DNA of 17,811 nucleotides from an uncultured Fusobacterium sp. (lineage in GTDB: Bacteria > Fusobacteriota > Fusobacteriia > Fusobacteriales > Fusobacteriaceae): contig UQQO01000035.1 of assembly GCA_900543175.1 (NCBI GenBank), positions 1 through 17,811 of the forward strand, written 5' to 3'. This document shows positions 16,780 to 17,811 of the stretch, one piece after another (within the stretch, counting starts at the first letter, position 1; every line of letters begins with the position of its first letter). Under the pieces are notes generated by a model. It saw nothing but the letters and a program-made list of their open reading frames with translations, was not told where the DNA came from and searched no databases. Position numbers and translations under genes: made by a program.

Positions 16780-17193
16780 ATGAGAAAGTTTTTTAGTGGC
16801 CTATTTATTATGATGGCATTTTCATTTTTAGCTTTAGCTGACAATGGTGGGCTTGGAATAGTATCAGATGAAGATTTTAAAAAAGTTGGAGTTTCACAAG
16901 AAAATATAAATAAGGCTAAAGGTATGGTTGGAAAGGTAAGTACAAACTATAAGATGCTACTTTTAGAGAAAAAACAACTTGAATTAGAGGTAAATAAGTA
17001 TGTTTTAGATGGAGCAGAGCAAAATTTAGCTGAGATAGATGCACTATTTGATAGAATAGGAGATATTGAGGCTAATATATTAAAAGATAGAATAAGAAGT
17101 CAAATAGAGATGCAAAAATATATAACTCAGGAGCAATATATAAAAGCAAGAGATATAGCTATTAGACGTATAAATGAATCAAGAAATAAATAG
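16780..17193 (+). CDS. Spy/CpxP-like periplasmic protein
   Basis: The 137-residue product has a cleavable signal peptide (1-20, cleavage after ALA) and a mature part of about 117 residues predicted almost wholly helical, rich in Lys, Glu, Ile and Leu. Two LTxxQ-like motifs, VSQEN (38-42) and ITQEQ (115-119), with heptad-like helices between, resemble the Spy/CpxP/metal-resistance (CnrX-like) fold, but sequence identity to known members cannot be judged here. Such proteins act as periplasmic chaperones or as metal or misfolding sensors that restrain a signalling partner. GGAGGAG precedes the ATG. It follows the candidate anti-sigma gene by 13 bases. No His/Cys metal-binding cluster is evident; the mature chain has no Cys. 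Confidence 0.65.
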   Translation: MRKFFSGLFIMMAFSFLALADNGGLGIVSDEDFKKVGVSQENINKAKGMVGKVSTNYKMLLLEKKQLELEVNKYVLDGAEQNLAEIDALFDRIGDIEANILKDRIRSQIEMQKYITQEQYIKARDIAIRRINESRNK

Positions 17194-17222
17194 GGTAAGA
17201 TAAACATCTTTAGGAGAAAGAT

Positions 17223-17714
17223 ATGTTAAAAAAAAGTTTAGTAACTCTATTTTTGTTATTGTCTAGTATTATAGCATATGGAAATTGTTGTCCAAATATA
17301 GAGAAAAATTATCACTCTTATTATAGCAATGGAAAGATTTATGAAAGAGGAGATATTCAAAATGGAATGAAACAAGGAGAATGGCTTGTTTTTTATGAAA
17401 ATGGAAATATAAAAGAAAAGATAGTATATAAAGATGATAAGAGAGATGGAGAGTATTTTAGATTTTATGAAAATGGGCAATTAAAGCATAGAGCTATGTA
17501 TGTAGATGATAAAATAGAGGGAAATTATGTTACCTTTGATGAAGGTGGATATTTAGATGAGATTGTAAATTATATTGATAATAAACCACAAGGAATAAGT
17601 TTTAAATTTTATGATGGTGGTAGAATAAAAGAGAGTAGAATTTATAAGAAAGATGGTACAATTATTCAGCATAATTATAATCAAAATAAGGATTTAGATT
17701 TTTTAAATAATTAG
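17223..17714 (+). CDS. Secreted MORN-repeat protein
   Basis: The 163-residue product has a signal peptide (about 1-20) followed by a Cys22-Cys23 pair and five MORN-2-type repeats. Their aromatic/NG or GG starts recur at exactly 24-residue spacing (residues 33, 57, 81, 105 and 129; for example FYENGNIKEK and FYENGQLKHR). Such repeats build a beta-sheet ribbon and occur in YwqK-like proteins, often loosely annotated as antitoxins; an exported member is unlikely to be a cytoplasmic antitoxin. It could be a surface or periplasmic binding protein. Because no lipobox is visible, the Cys pair is not called a lipidation site. AGGAGA lies upstream of the ATG, and it is the last gene before the terminator. 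Confidence 0.8.
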   Translation: MLKKSLVTLFLLLSSIIAYGNCCPNIEKNYHSYYSNGKIYERGDIQNGMKQGEWLVFYENGNIKEKIVYKDDKRDGEYFRFYENGQLKHRAMYVDDKIEGNYVTFDEGGYLDEIVNYIDNKPQGISFKFYDGGRIKESRIYKKDGTIIQHNYNQNKDLDFLNN

Positions 17715-17716
17715 AT

Positions 17717-17762
17717 AAAAGCACTTAGAATTTTATTAAGTCAAAATTTTAAGTGCTTTTTT
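17717..17762 (+). terminator. Long-stem intrinsic terminator after the MORN gene
   Basis: An 18-base-pair stem (AAAAGCACTTAGAATTTT / AAAATTTTAAGTGCTTTT, one G-T wobble) encloses the loop ATTAAGTC. A-tracts on one side and T-tracts on the other could make it work from both strands. Confidence 0.92.
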
Positions 17763-17783
17763 AATTTCTAAGGAAATTATAAA

Positions 17784-17811
17784 TTGACTTTATATAAAAA
17801 ATTTTTAATAT
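17784..17811 (+). promoter_or_regulatory. Possible promoter at the window edge
   Basis: TTGACT (17784-17789) and TAATAT (17806-17811) are 16 bases apart and probably serve a gene beyond the window. The -10 ends at the last base, so the call is weak. Confidence 0.35.

Noticed and set aside
1..17811. CRISPR arrays, tRNA or rRNA genes, insertion sequences, phage genes
   Set aside because: No regularly spaced repeats, cloverleaf-like sequences, transposase or phage-type proteins were found in reading the window.

Overview
The window is a strongly AT-rich, entirely plus-strand stretch from a low-GC anaerobe. The AGA/TTA/AAA-rich codon use, the Gram-negative-style envelope proteins (lipoprotein, periplasmic proteins, LysM/M23 hydrolase) alongside Firmicute-like regulators, and the linked short-chain fatty acid/CoA-transferase genes together suggest a Fusobacterium (inference; no 16S gene is present). 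No rRNA, tRNA, CRISPR array, insertion sequence or phage gene was seen.

Layout. (1) 1-1490: a MATE-family efflux pump with its own promoter, a perfect dyad at the predicted transcription start, and an intrinsic terminator. (2) 1497-6989: a copper operon with a canonical promoter bracketed by two identical 11-bp operator-like elements. The order is copZ-like chaperone, CopA-type Cu+ P-type ATPase, an unusual CsoR-family repressor made of two fused CsoR domains, an OmpR-type response regulator and a sensor kinase. (3) 7041-10562: a short-chain fatty acid operon with a near-consensus promoter, an AtoE-type transporter, an Ogg2-type DNA glycosylase, and the two subunits of an acetate/acetoacetate-type CoA-transferase, closed by a strong terminator. 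(4) 10563-14433: miaB, rho and a LysM/M23 peptidase gene, preceded by an AT-rich leader with an extended -10 promoter and overlapping inverted repeats. (5) 14438-17762: ispG, beginning immediately behind a terminator, then an overlapping small lipoprotein gene, then an ECF sigma factor, a 105-residue single-pass membrane protein, a Spy/CpxP-like periplasmic protein and a secreted MORN-repeat protein, closed by a long-stem terminator.

How the genes work together. The copper block joins chaperone, exporter and two regulatory inputs (Cu-sensing repressor and two-component system) in one transcript. The ato block couples uptake or export of a short-chain acid with its CoA activation. The last block looks like an envelope-stress circuit: sigma factor, candidate membrane anti-sigma and candidate periplasmic sensor lie in an arrangement reminiscent of the CnrH/CnrY/CnrX metal-sensing system.

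The most interesting items are the tandem-domain CsoR and the sigma/membrane/Spy-like cassette. Neither is proven to be new from the sequence alone.
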